Source: SLRI01 sp964402505 (GTDB lineage: Bacteria > Pseudomonadota > Alphaproteobacteria > Geminicoccales > Geminicoccaceae). From it: a DNA stretch of 64,000 nucleotides. Every line of letters begins with the position of its first letter. Within the stretch, counting starts at the first letter, position 1. Of this stretch, positions 24,916-32,738 are shown one piece after another. The notes beneath the pieces are model-generated. The model was not told the origin of the DNA and did not search any database. It saw only the letters and a program-made list of their open reading frames with translations. The stretch lies in assembly GCA_964402505.1 (NCBI GenBank), contig CAYOCP010000001.1:186001-250000 (forward strand). Direction: 5' to 3'. The translations under genes were made by a program, and so were the position numbers.

Positions 24916-25655
24916 CAGGGCTCCTCCTCCGGCTCCTTGACCTTCTCGCGCTCGAAGGCCGCGTCGGTCAGCGTGCCGAGCGACTGCAGATAGGCCACGA
25001 CCGCGTCCATCTCGCTCAGCCGCGCCGGATCGCCGTCGAAATCGCGTATGGCGACGCCCTCGCCGTAGCGGGCGGAGACGTCCCCGGCCCCGTCGCTGTC
25101 CGGGTTGCCCTGGGCGTGCGCGTCGGCCACGGCGTTCTCGGCCATCTCACCGGTGTAGGGCACGCCCAGCCGGGCGAGCGTGGCGAGCTCGGCCCCGAGA
25201 TTCCCGGTGTCGAGCGGCTCCGTGAGCCAGGGATAGGCCGGCATGATCGAGGCCGGGACCACGGCGCGCGGATCGATCAGATGGGCCACGTGCCAGGCAT
25301 CCGAATACTTGCCGCCGACCCGCGCGAGATCGGGGCCGGTGCGCTTCGAGCCCCAGAGCATGGGATGGTCATAAGCCGATTCGGCGGCGAGCGAATAGGG
25401 GCCGTAGCGGTCGATCTCGTCGCCCAGCGTGCGGATCATCTGGCTGTGGCAGGCATAGCAGCCCTCGCGCATGAAGATCTCGCGCCCCGCCAGCTCGAGC
25501 GGCGTGTGCGGGCGCATGTCCTTCGGGATGTCCACCGTCTCGTCGATGGTGAAGAGGGGGGCGATCTCCACGAGGCCGCCGATCGAGGCGGCGACGATGA
25601 TCGCCGCCACCAGCCCCATCGAGACCTTCTCGAGATTGTAGTGCAGTCTCAGCAT
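24915..25655 (-). CDS. ccoO: cbb3 oxidase subunit CcoO (monohaem cytochrome c)
   Basis: This 246-aa protein has an N-terminal membrane anchor (LVAAIIVAASIGGLVEIAPLF) and the haem c site CYACH at 66-70, followed by the family's SQMIRTLGDEIDRYGPYSLAAESAYDHPMLWGSKRTGPDLARVGG region. The axial Met is expected in VPASIMPAYPWL. The last 15 residues are acidic (KEPEEEP). The gene is 4 bases from ccoN upstream and overlaps ccoQ downstream. The product is the first electron acceptor on the periplasmic face. Confidence 0.97.
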   Translation of the reverse strand: MLRLHYNLEKVSMGLVAAIIVAASIGGLVEIAPLFTIDETVDIPKDMRPHTPLELAGREIFMREGCYACHSQMIRTLGDEIDRYGPYSLAAESAYDHPMLWGSKRTGPDLARVGGKYSDAWHVAHLIDPRAVVPASIMPAYPWLTEPLDTGNLGAELATLARLGVPYTGEMAENAVADAHAQGNPDSDGAGDVSARYGEGVAIRDFDGDPARLSEMDAVVAYLQSLGTLTDAAFEREKVKEPEEEP

Positions 25656-25659
25656 GGGC

Positions 25660-27303
25660 TCACTCCGCCGGCTGGGGCAGGAGCGGACGGTCGAGCCCGC
25701 CCTCGTCCTGCGCCGTCCTCGGCCGCGGCGACCGCATGGTGGCCCAGGTGTTCAAGGCGCAGATCATGGCACCGGAGAGGAAGAGGGCGCCGCCGATGGT
25801 ACGCATCAGGTAGTAGGGCGCCATGGCGATCACCGACTGCAGGAAGCTGTAGGAAAGCGCACCGCTCTCGTCGTAGGTGCGCCACATCAGGCCCTGGGTG
25901 ATGCCGGCGTTCCACATCGCCACGACGTAGACCAGCGTGCCGGTGACGGCGAGCCAGAAATGCCATTCCACGGCGCGCGGCGAGGCCATGACGTCGCGCC
26001 CCGAGAGCAGCGGCACGATCGAGTAGATCGCACCGAAGATGATCATTGCCACCCAGCCCAGCGTCCCCGAATGGACGTGGCCGACGGTCCAGTCGGTGTA
26101 GTGCGAGAGCGAGTTGACCGGGCGGATCGCGAGGAAGGAGCCCTCGAAGGTGGAGAGCCCGTAGAAGACGGCGGCCACGAACATGAAGCGCAGCGTCGCA
26201 TCGTCGCGCACCTTGTGCCAGGCGCCGTTGAGGGTGGCGATGGCATTGCCCGCGGCGGCCCAGCTCGGCACCAGGAGCATGACCGAGAAGGTCATGCCCA
26301 GCGTCTGCACCCAGTAGGGCAAGGCGGTGTAGTGCAGGTGGTGCGAGCCGACCCAGATGTAGAAGAAGACGATGCCCCAGAAGCTGACGATCGAGAGCCT
26401 GTAGGACCAGATCGGCCGTCCCGAGCGGACCGGCAGGAAATAGTAGAGCATCGCGAGGAAGCCGGCCGTCAGGAAGAAGGCGACGGCGTTGTGGCCGTAC
26501 CACCACTGCACCATGGCGTCCTGCACCCCGGCCCAGATGGTGAAGCTCTTCGCACCGGCGAGGCTCACCGGCAGAGCGAGGTTGTTGACGATGTGGAGCA
26601 TCGCCACGACGAGGATGAAGGCGAGGTAGTACCAGTTGGCCACGTAGATGTGCGGCTCGTTGCGGCGCGCCAGCGTGCGCAGATAGAGCACGAGATAGAC
26701 GACCCAGATCACCACGAGCCAGAGATCGGCGTACCACTCGGCCTCGGCGTACTCCTTGGACTGCGTGCTGCCCATGAGGTAGCCCGAGACCGCCCAGAGG
26801 CAGAAGAGGTTGTAGCCGATCAAGACGACCCAGGGGCTGACCGAATCGGCGAGGCGGGCGCGCGAGGTGCGCTGTACGACGTGGAAGGAGGTGGCGATCA
26901 GCGCGTTGCCGCCGAAGCCGAAGATGATGCCCGAGGTGTGCACGGGCCGCAGGCGACCGAAGCTGGTCCAGGGCCAGAGCGGCGTCGCCTCGGGCCAGTA
27001 GAGCAGGGCCGCGACCCAGACGCCGACGGCCATGGCGAGGACGGCCCAGATCATCGTCATGGCGATACCGAAGCGGGTCGGCTCGTCGTAATAGCGGGCG
27101 AGCCGGTCGCCCACCGGCTCCGGCTCCGAGAAGCCGCCGGCGAGGGCGAAGATGAGTGCCACGGCCAGCGCCATCGCCATGACCCCGTGCACCGCCATCG
27201 GCCCCGCCTTCGCCGCCCCCAGCATGACGAGCCCGAGCAGGGCCAAGCCGATCGAGAGTGCGAGTCCCAGTTGACGTTCACCAACGTTCAGGGAACGAAT
27301 CAT
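25660..27303 (-). CDS. ccoN: cbb3 oxidase catalytic subunit CcoN
   Basis: This haem-copper oxidase subunit I of the C family reduces oxygen at high affinity. The 547-aa protein has about fourteen helices. Expected metal ligands are visible: His in VHTSGIIFGFGGNALIATSFHVVQ-type context (low-spin haem), HHLHYTALPYWVQ (CuB histidines), the YGLSTFEGSFLAIRPVN segment with the C-family Tyr, and HVHSGTLGW for the haem ligands. GAAGGACATCGCC precedes ATG 27303. It is the first gene of ccoNOQP. No TTGAT-N4-ATCAA FNR/FixK box was found in the upstream 300 bases, which is unusual for this oxygen-regulated operon. Confidence 0.97.
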   Translation of the reverse strand: MIRSLNVGERQLGLALSIGLALLGLVMLGAAKAGPMAVHGVMAMALAVALIFALAGGFSEPEPVGDRLARYYDEPTRFGIAMTMIWAVLAMAVGVWVAALLYWPEATPLWPWTSFGRLRPVHTSGIIFGFGGNALIATSFHVVQRTSRARLADSVSPWVVLIGYNLFCLWAVSGYLMGSTQSKEYAEAEWYADLWLVVIWVVYLVLYLRTLARRNEPHIYVANWYYLAFILVVAMLHIVNNLALPVSLAGAKSFTIWAGVQDAMVQWWYGHNAVAFFLTAGFLAMLYYFLPVRSGRPIWSYRLSIVSFWGIVFFYIWVGSHHLHYTALPYWVQTLGMTFSVMLLVPSWAAAGNAIATLNGAWHKVRDDATLRFMFVAAVFYGLSTFEGSFLAIRPVNSLSHYTDWTVGHVHSGTLGWVAMIIFGAIYSIVPLLSGRDVMASPRAVEWHFWLAVTGTLVYVVAMWNAGITQGLMWRTYDESGALSYSFLQSVIAMAPYYLMRTIGGALFLSGAMICALNTWATMRSPRPRTAQDEGGLDRPLLPQPAE

Positions 27304-27413
27304 GGCGATGTCCTTCGACCGAGCACAAAGGTCATGGCGGCTCCCGAAATGCCGGGCGAGGCAGAGCCCGCGCCGACCGCCATCGACCTAATCAGTATTC
27401 GAGATACCTATTT

Positions 27414-27588
27414 AGCAGCCCGGCGACGGAGCGCAACCGTCAAATGGTCATTAAGAGGGTCAGGACTCTTTACCCCTAAAAGAGTCCTGACCCCATAAGC
27501 GCTAAGGTAGTCTGATGGGGATGTTGGCGAGCTGAGCAGCCCGACGACGAAGCGCAACCGGCCCATTGAAGGGGTCGGGAATCTTATA
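27414..27588. repeat. Degenerate tandem repeat unit with REP-like palindrome
   Basis: AGCAGCCCGGCGACGGAGCG at 27414 recurs as AGCAGCCCGACGACGAAGCG at 27535, each followed by CAACCG and, 37-43 bases on, by a GGGTCAGGACTCTT-type core (27457; decayed to GGGGTCGGGAATCTTA at 27571). The first core pairs with AAAGAGTCCTGACCCC at 27479-27494 to make a hairpin like the one at 4225. The region 27304-27602 has no gene. It is shared by the ccoN promoter and the 3' end of the cytochrome c gene. It looks like two generations of the same element. Confidence 0.7.
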
Positions 27589-27602
27589 GCTCGACCGGCT
27601 CG

Positions 27603-28826
27603 TCAACTGCCGGCGCTGAGCCGCTCGCGGGCGTCCTTGACATCGGCGGGGTCGACGGGATCGCCGACATTGCCGAAGCTGTTCCTGAGGAAGGTGGCGA
27701 CATCGGCGACCGCCCGGTCGTCGAGCTTCCAGCCAAAGGCCGGCATATGGGCGTTGCTCATGTGCGCCGCCACCTCGTTGCCCGTGGCACCTTGGATGAT
27801 GACGCGAAGCAGGCCTTCGAGATGCTGGCTGGAGACGACACCGTTGGACCGGAGATCGGCGAAGAACCGCGACTGGCCGGAGCCATCGCTGTTGTGGCAG
27901 GTCGTGCAGTGATCGGCGAAGAGACGCTCGCCCCGCGCCAGGGATTCGCCCGACGCCTCGCGGCGCGCCTGCATCGCCCTGGGCTGGAGGTCGAGGAGGT
28001 AAGTCGCCATGGCCTCGAGATCGCTCTTCGTCATGTAGCGCGTCGAGTTCGCCACGGTCTCGGACATGGGCCCCGATGCCGTCGCATGGGCGTTGCGTCC
28101 GGTCTTCAGATAGGCGACGAGCTCGTCCCGGCTCCATCCGCCGGGGCCGATATCGCCGGCGACGAGGCTCGGCGCCGTCCAGCCCTGGATGGCGGCACCT
28201 TGAAGCGCTTTGTCGGCCTCCTCCGCCCCTAGGACGTTCAAGGGGGTGTGGCACGAGCCGCAGTGCCCGAGCCCCTGGACGAGATAGGCTCCACGGTTCC
28301 ACTCCGCCGACTTGGCGGGATCGGGCTGGAACACGCCCTCCTTGAAGAAGAGGAGATTCCAGCCGGCGACCGTGGTGCGTATCTCCAGAGGCGGGATCAG
28401 ACGGTTCTCCGGCGGCCGGTAGCCGACCGGTGCGACCGTATCGAGATAGGCCTTGAGCGCCGCCACGTCCTCGTGGAACACCTTCGTGTAATGGGGGTAG
28501 GGCATGGCCGGATAGAGATGATCACCTTCCCGGTTCTTGCCCTCGTGCATGCTGCGGTAGAGGTCGTCCACCGTCCAGCCGCCGATACCCGTCTCGGGGT
28601 CGGGCGTGATGTTGGACGAGAAGATCGTGCCGAACGGGGTCTCGATGGCGCGGCCGCCGGCGAAGGGCTCGCCGTCCTCGCGCGTGTGGCAGGAGGCGCA
28701 GTCACCGGCCCGGGCGATGTAGAGACCTTCCTGCACCTGCGCGAAGTCGCCGCTGTCCTGCGCGCTGCCGCTCGAAGCGACGGCGAGGACGGCCAGTGCC
28801 GAGGTCGTCAGAAGAAACCTGCGCAT
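27603..28826 (-). CDS. Triheme cytochrome c subunit of a membrane GMC dehydrogenase
   Basis: This 407-aa periplasmic protein has a signal peptide (MRRFLLTTSALAVLAVASS, cut at SAQ) and three CxxCH sites: CASCH 43-47, CGSCH 189-193 and CTTCH 306-310. This matches the cytochrome subunits of gluconate, alcohol and fructose dehydrogenases of acetic-acid-bacteria type, which pass electrons to ubiquinone or an oxidase. EPFAGGRAIETPFGTIFSSN is a clear family segment. It follows the GMC flavoprotein by 10 bases and is the last gene of the small-large-cytochrome operon. A C-terminal amphipathic helix for membrane attachment is not obvious. Confidence 0.92.
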   Translation of the reverse strand: MRRFLLTTSALAVLAVASSGSAQDSGDFAQVQEGLYIARAGDCASCHTREDGEPFAGGRAIETPFGTIFSSNITPDPETGIGGWTVDDLYRSMHEGKNREGDHLYPAMPYPHYTKVFHEDVAALKAYLDTVAPVGYRPPENRLIPPLEIRTTVAGWNLLFFKEGVFQPDPAKSAEWNRGAYLVQGLGHCGSCHTPLNVLGAEEADKALQGAAIQGWTAPSLVAGDIGPGGWSRDELVAYLKTGRNAHATASGPMSETVANSTRYMTKSDLEAMATYLLDLQPRAMQARREASGESLARGERLFADHCTTCHNSDGSGQSRFFADLRSNGVVSSQHLEGLLRVIIQGATGNEVAAHMSNAHMPAFGWKLDDRAVADVATFLRNSFGNVGDPVDPADVKDARERLSAGS

Positions 28827-28836
28827 CGCGCGTCCC

Positions 28837-30627
28837 TCACGCCTGAACCAGTGGGCCGGGATTGCGGAAATACTCCGCACGCATCCGGTCCAAGCCGAAA
28901 TAAAGGAGAGCGCCCACCGTCCCGGTCGGGTTGTAGCCGGCATTCTGCGGGAACATGGAAGCGCCGAAGACGAAGAGATTTGGCACCTGCCACGACTGCC
29001 CGTAAATATTGACGACGCTGCTGTCCGGACTCGTCCCCATGATGGCGCCGCCCGTGTTGTGGGTCGTCTGGTAGGGCACAATCGAGTAATGGCCCTGGCG
29101 CGGGTTGGCGCTGACCTTGTCCGGCTGCATCGCCTCGGCGATGCGCTTCGCCCGGCCGGTCAGGAAGTCCGACATCTCGTGCTCGTTCTGCGTGAAGTCG
29201 AAGGTCATCCTCATGAGCGGGTGACCGAGATGATCGGTGTAGCGCTCGTCCCGGCTCAAATAGTTGCCCCGATGGCTCTGGACGGAGCCGTGGGTGATGA
29301 TGGTCGCGCTGTGCAGGTAGCTCTCCGCCGCCTTCCTCTTCCAGTCGCTGCCCCACTCGATGGCGCCGCCGGTGGCCGCCTCGCCGCCGCCCGAATTGGT
29401 CGAGATCGGCCGGGAGCCGGTCGTATAGAGGGCGATATAGCCCCCGCCGACAAAGCTCTTGCCCTCGACCTCGGCACCCCGGTGATCGAAGTTGTCGCCG
29501 TTGTAGTTGTCGACGACCTGGCCGAGCGCGCCCGAGCCGATGAAGGGGTTCAGGATCTTGTCCTTGAAGGTGACCCCGACCGAGGAGACGATCTGGTAGG
29601 CGTAGTTGCGGCCGACTTGGCCCGTCGCCGCGTCCGGATCATAAGCCTCGCCGATCTCCGAGTTCAGGAGCAGGCGGACGTTGTGCAGCGGATAGGCGCA
29701 CAACAGGACGAGATCGGCCGGCTGGAAATACTCGTTCCCCTCGATGTCGGTGTACTCGACGCCGGTCGCCCTGCCCGACTTGGTGACGATCCTGGTGACC
29801 TCGGAGAGAGTGCGCAGCTCGATATTGCTGCGGCTCCGCAGGGCTGGCAGCACCGTGGTCTGCATGGTCGACTTGGAATAGTTGCCGCAGCCGAACCTCT
29901 CGCAGTAGCCGCAATAGGAGCATGCCCCCATCGTGACGCCGAGCGGATTGGTGTAGGGCTGCGAGGCCTGGCCGGCCGGACAGGGAAAAGGGTCGAGGCC
30001 GAGATCGCGAGCCGCCTGATCGAAGAGCGTGGTGGCGTAGGTGCGCTTCAGGGGTGGATTGGGATAATCGCGGCTGCGCGGCCCCTCGAACGGGTTGCCG
30101 CCATCCTGCTTCACCCCCTTGACGTGCCCGGCCCTGCCGGAGATGCCGAGCAGGTACTCGAACTTGTCGTAGAAGGGCTCGAGATCGTCATAGGTGACGC
30201 CCCAGTCCTGGACGGTCATGTCCTCCGGAATGAAGTCGGCGCCGTAGCGCTCCGTGTAGTGGCTGCGGATGGTGAAGTCGCTCGGCAGGAACCGCCAGCA
30301 CTGGCCGTTCCAGTGGACCAGCGAGCCGCCGACCCCGGTGCCCGGCAGGAAGGATCCGAGCCGTCGCATCGGCAACGCTTCCTGGGAGCCATTGTTGCGG
30401 AACGTGACCGTCTCGCGCACCGGCTGCTGGTGGAGGGCATGGCGGATGCCGAAGCGCAGCTCGTCCTGCATGAAGGTCGGCGAGAAGTCCGGAATCGTAT
30501 CGCGCCAAGCGCCGCGCTCCAGAGCGACGATCTCGTGGCCGTCACGCGATAGCTCCTCCGCCGCCATGATCCCGGTCATGCCGAAGCCGATGATGGCCAC
30601 ATCCTTGTGGCCCATGATCCTGGCCAT
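28837..30627 (-). CDS. GMC-family FAD dehydrogenase large subunit (gluconate-2-dehydrogenase-like)
   Basis: This 596-aa flavoprotein has the dinucleotide motif IGFGMTGIMAAEEL near 13-26, GTGVGGSLVHWNGQCWRF (97-113), and the Cys cluster CSYCGYCERFGC (236-247) that in this branch can carry an iron-sulfur centre between FAD and the cytochrome. The catalytic region YQTTHNTGGAIMG supplies the active-site His. The family oxidises sugars or sugar acids such as gluconate, 2-ketogluconate, glucose or fructose at the periplasmic face. The enzyme has no signal of its own and is expected to be carried out by the Tat signal on the small subunit. The substrate cannot be chosen from sequence. Confidence 0.92.
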   Translation of the reverse strand: MARIMGHKDVAIIGFGMTGIMAAEELSRDGHEIVALERGAWRDTIPDFSPTFMQDELRFGIRHALHQQPVRETVTFRNNGSQEALPMRRLGSFLPGTGVGGSLVHWNGQCWRFLPSDFTIRSHYTERYGADFIPEDMTVQDWGVTYDDLEPFYDKFEYLLGISGRAGHVKGVKQDGGNPFEGPRSRDYPNPPLKRTYATTLFDQAARDLGLDPFPCPAGQASQPYTNPLGVTMGACSYCGYCERFGCGNYSKSTMQTTVLPALRSRSNIELRTLSEVTRIVTKSGRATGVEYTDIEGNEYFQPADLVLLCAYPLHNVRLLLNSEIGEAYDPDAATGQVGRNYAYQIVSSVGVTFKDKILNPFIGSGALGQVVDNYNGDNFDHRGAEVEGKSFVGGGYIALYTTGSRPISTNSGGGEAATGGAIEWGSDWKRKAAESYLHSATIITHGSVQSHRGNYLSRDERYTDHLGHPLMRMTFDFTQNEHEMSDFLTGRAKRIAEAMQPDKVSANPRQGHYSIVPYQTTHNTGGAIMGTSPDSSVVNIYGQSWQVPNLFVFGASMFPQNAGYNPTGTVGALLYFGLDRMRAEYFRNPGPLVQA

Positions 30628-30638
30628 GGCCTGCTCCT

Positions 30639-31379
30639 TCAGCGGTTGTCGGCGCCGGTGCCTTCGAGATTGCCCATGAGGCTGATGACGGGCAGATCGA
30701 CCCTCGTGTCGAACTTCTCGATGTAGGGACGCCAGTCGTAGCGCACGCCCGGATAGCCGATCAGCTTCCAGCCGATCATGTCCCGGTTGCCGCCGTAGAT
30801 CGGATCCGCGAAGAAGCCTTCCATCGTGTTGCCGTGCAGCATCGCGAAGAACGTCTTGCCGTCGAAATCGGGGGTGTCCATCTCGCCCTTGCCGAGTGCG
30901 GTCATGACCGTCTCCTGGCGATCCTCGGGCAGCTCGGCGAAGGAGGCGTTGTCCGACTGCATGAGCAGGTGCTCGAGCTTCGCCAGCGACTGGCGGTAGA
31001 GCTCGGCCGGCGTCATGGCGAGCTGATAGCCCTGCTCGGGCGAGCCCTTGGCGTGCGGCGGCTTCATGTACCAGGTGGTGGCGCGACCGAAATCACCGGC
31101 GAGCTGGCGCTCGATGAACTCCGGCACATGCGCCTCGATGCCGCCAGGGCCCAGATCGTCAGCCGGAATCATGCGATCGACCATGGCGGCGACGACGCGG
31201 CGCTCGGCGTCGGTGAAGAACTCTGCCCGGTCCGTCGCCCGCTCGAGCGGCGGCGACACCGCTGCGGCCCAAGCCGATCCCCGCGCCGCCAGAAGAAGTC
31301 CCACCATCGCCGTCCCGGCGAGCAGTCGGCGCCGGGTGAAGCCGAAGGGGACAGTGCTGTGCGGTGCCCTTACGATCAT
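30639..31379 (-). CDS. Gluconate-2-dehydrogenase subunit 3-family protein with Tat signal
   Basis: The 246-aa protein is the small subunit of the GMC dehydrogenase. It begins with a twin-arginine signal (FTRRRLLAGTAMVGLLLAARGSAWA at 14-38). The body has ERRVVAAMVDRMIPADDLGPG, FFAMLHGNTMEGFFADPIYGGN and GWKLIGYPG, which are gluconate_2-dh3 domain hallmarks. In this family it helps fold and export the flavoprotein. ATG 31379 was chosen over an earlier in-frame Met because it places the Tat motif correctly. It is the first gene of the three-gene operon, 11 bases ahead of the large subunit. Confidence 0.92.
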   Translation of the reverse strand: MIVRAPHSTVPFGFTRRRLLAGTAMVGLLLAARGSAWAAAVSPPLERATDRAEFFTDAERRVVAAMVDRMIPADDLGPGGIEAHVPEFIERQLAGDFGRATTWYMKPPHAKGSPEQGYQLAMTPAELYRQSLAKLEHLLMQSDNASFAELPEDRQETVMTALGKGEMDTPDFDGKTFFAMLHGNTMEGFFADPIYGGNRDMIGWKLIGYPGVRYDWRPYIEKFDTRVDLPVISLMGNLEGTGADNR

Positions 31380-31464
31380 GCGGCCGTTCCTCCTGCTGCA
31401 GAACGCCGGACCCCCGACCCGGTTCCCGGCCGCCGTCCGCATTTTCAGGCGAGGCCGACGAAAA

Positions 31465-31481
31465 AGGTCCTGACCCCCTTA
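31465..31481. repeat. REP-like half site
   Basis: AGGTCCTGACCCCCTTA matches one arm of the 4225-4273 palindrome (AGAGTCCTGACCCCTTTA) with a few changes, and no opposite arm is nearby. The stop codon of the CoA-transferase gene (31479-31481) lies within it. It separates the CoA island from the GMC operon. Confidence 0.55.
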
Positions 31482-32672
31482 GCTCGCGGTGTGGACGGCG
31501 CGGGTTTCGATCAGCTTCTCGATCTCGCCCGGTGCGTAGCCGAGCTCAGCCAGGATATCGCGGGTCTGGGCGCCGAGGGGCTGCGGCGGGAGGGCCACGG
31601 AGGCGGCGGCGCCGTCGTAGCGGACGGCGTGATTGACCATCCGGATGGGCGCGCCGGTGGCACCCTCGACGGTGAGGAAGGTCTCGTTGTGGACGACCTG
31701 CGGGTCCCTTTGCACCTCCTCGTAGTCGTTGACCTTGGCGTGCCAGATGTCGTGCGCCTCCAGGCGAGGCTGCCACTCGGCGAAGGTTCGGGTCGGCAGG
31801 ATGCGGTTCAGCATCGCCACGATCTCGTCCCCCCTCGCCGCGGCCTCCTCGTCCGGAATGGCGGCGAGCTCATCGGATTCGAGGGCCGCACCCAGAGCTT
31901 TCATGGTGGTGAGCGAGATGGCGACGTGGTCGTCCTTGAGCGGATAGATGCCGTAGGGTGGCGTGTAGTACCAGCCGCCGACCCGATGCGGGGCAGTGAC
32001 GTCGTGCTTGCGCGCGGCATTGATGTAGCAGACGAAGGATTCCATCTGCAGGTCGATGGCGGCCGAGAGCAGGTTGACGTCCACCCGGCAGCCCCGGCCG
32101 GTGCGGCCGCGCCTAAAGAGGGCGGCGACGACACCCAGCGCCAGCAGGGCGGCACCGTGGTGGTCAGCGGCCGAGACGCCGACGGTGCGGGGGCCGGTCA
32201 GGGCCTCGCCGGTGATCTTGGCGAGCCCGGACATGGCCTGGATCAGCATGTCCTGCCCGGGCCTCTTGGCATAGGGGCCGTCAGCGCCGAAGCCCGAGGC
32301 GGCGGCGTAGACGAGGGACGGGTTTCGCTCCTTCAGGGTGGCGTAGCCGAGCCCGAGCTTCTCCATCACGCCCGGGCGGAAGTTCTCGCTCACCACGTCG
32401 GCCTGGTCGGCCAGGCGCAGCACCACGGCGCGGCCCGCCTCGGACTTGAGGTCGACCGCGAGGTTGCGCTTGTTGCGGTTGCCTGTGAGATGGAGGGAGG
32501 ACTGCCCGTCGACCCAGGTCCCGGCCCCGGCGAAGCGACGCTGGAAGGCGCCCTCGATGGGCTCGACGGCGATCACGTCGGCGCCGAGATCGCCCAGGAT
32601 CTGCATCCCCACCGGGCCGAGCAGGAAGTGATTGAAGCTGACGACGCGCACGCCGTCCAGAAGGTCGAGCAT
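31479..32672 (-). CDS. CaiB/BaiF-type (family III) CoA transferase
   Basis: This 397-aa enzyme moves CoA between carboxylic acids through an aspartyl-CoA intermediate. Asp170 in SAADHHGAALLALG aligns with the catalytic Asp169 of formyl-CoA transferase. Other matches are GDLGADVIAVEP, GNRNKRNLAVDLKSEAG, ENFRPGVMEKLGLGY and PGQDMLIQAMSGL. ATG 32672 was chosen as the residues from there align with the family start (MLDLLDGVRVVSF). It lies in a run with a DapA-like aldolase and two SDRs, so it probably activates the acid substrate of that pathway. A second, distinct family III enzyme is at 40384-41583. Confidence 0.93.
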   Translation of the reverse strand: MLDLLDGVRVVSFNHFLLGPVGMQILGDLGADVIAVEPIEGAFQRRFAGAGTWVDGQSSLHLTGNRNKRNLAVDLKSEAGRAVVLRLADQADVVSENFRPGVMEKLGLGYATLKERNPSLVYAAASGFGADGPYAKRPGQDMLIQAMSGLAKITGEALTGPRTVGVSAADHHGAALLALGVVAALFRRGRTGRGCRVDVNLLSAAIDLQMESFVCYINAARKHDVTAPHRVGGWYYTPPYGIYPLKDDHVAISLTTMKALGAALESDELAAIPDEEAAARGDEIVAMLNRILPTRTFAEWQPRLEAHDIWHAKVNDYEEVQRDPQVVHNETFLTVEGATGAPIRMVNHAVRYDGAAASVALPPQPLGAQTRDILAELGYAPGEIEKLIETRAVHTAS

Positions 32673-32738
32673 ATCCAGCCACCGGGCAAGAGTTGCGGCA
32701 TGCGGCCCGCCGGGCCGCATGCCGATCGTTGTGATGGC

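Noticed and set aside
27388..27414. Dyad CTAA...GTAT/ATAC...TTAG as an operator of ccoN
   Set aside because: It is imperfect (one arm has an extra base) and adjoins the repeat unit at 27414. The second repeat copy shows weak similarity at the same place, so it may just be part of the element.
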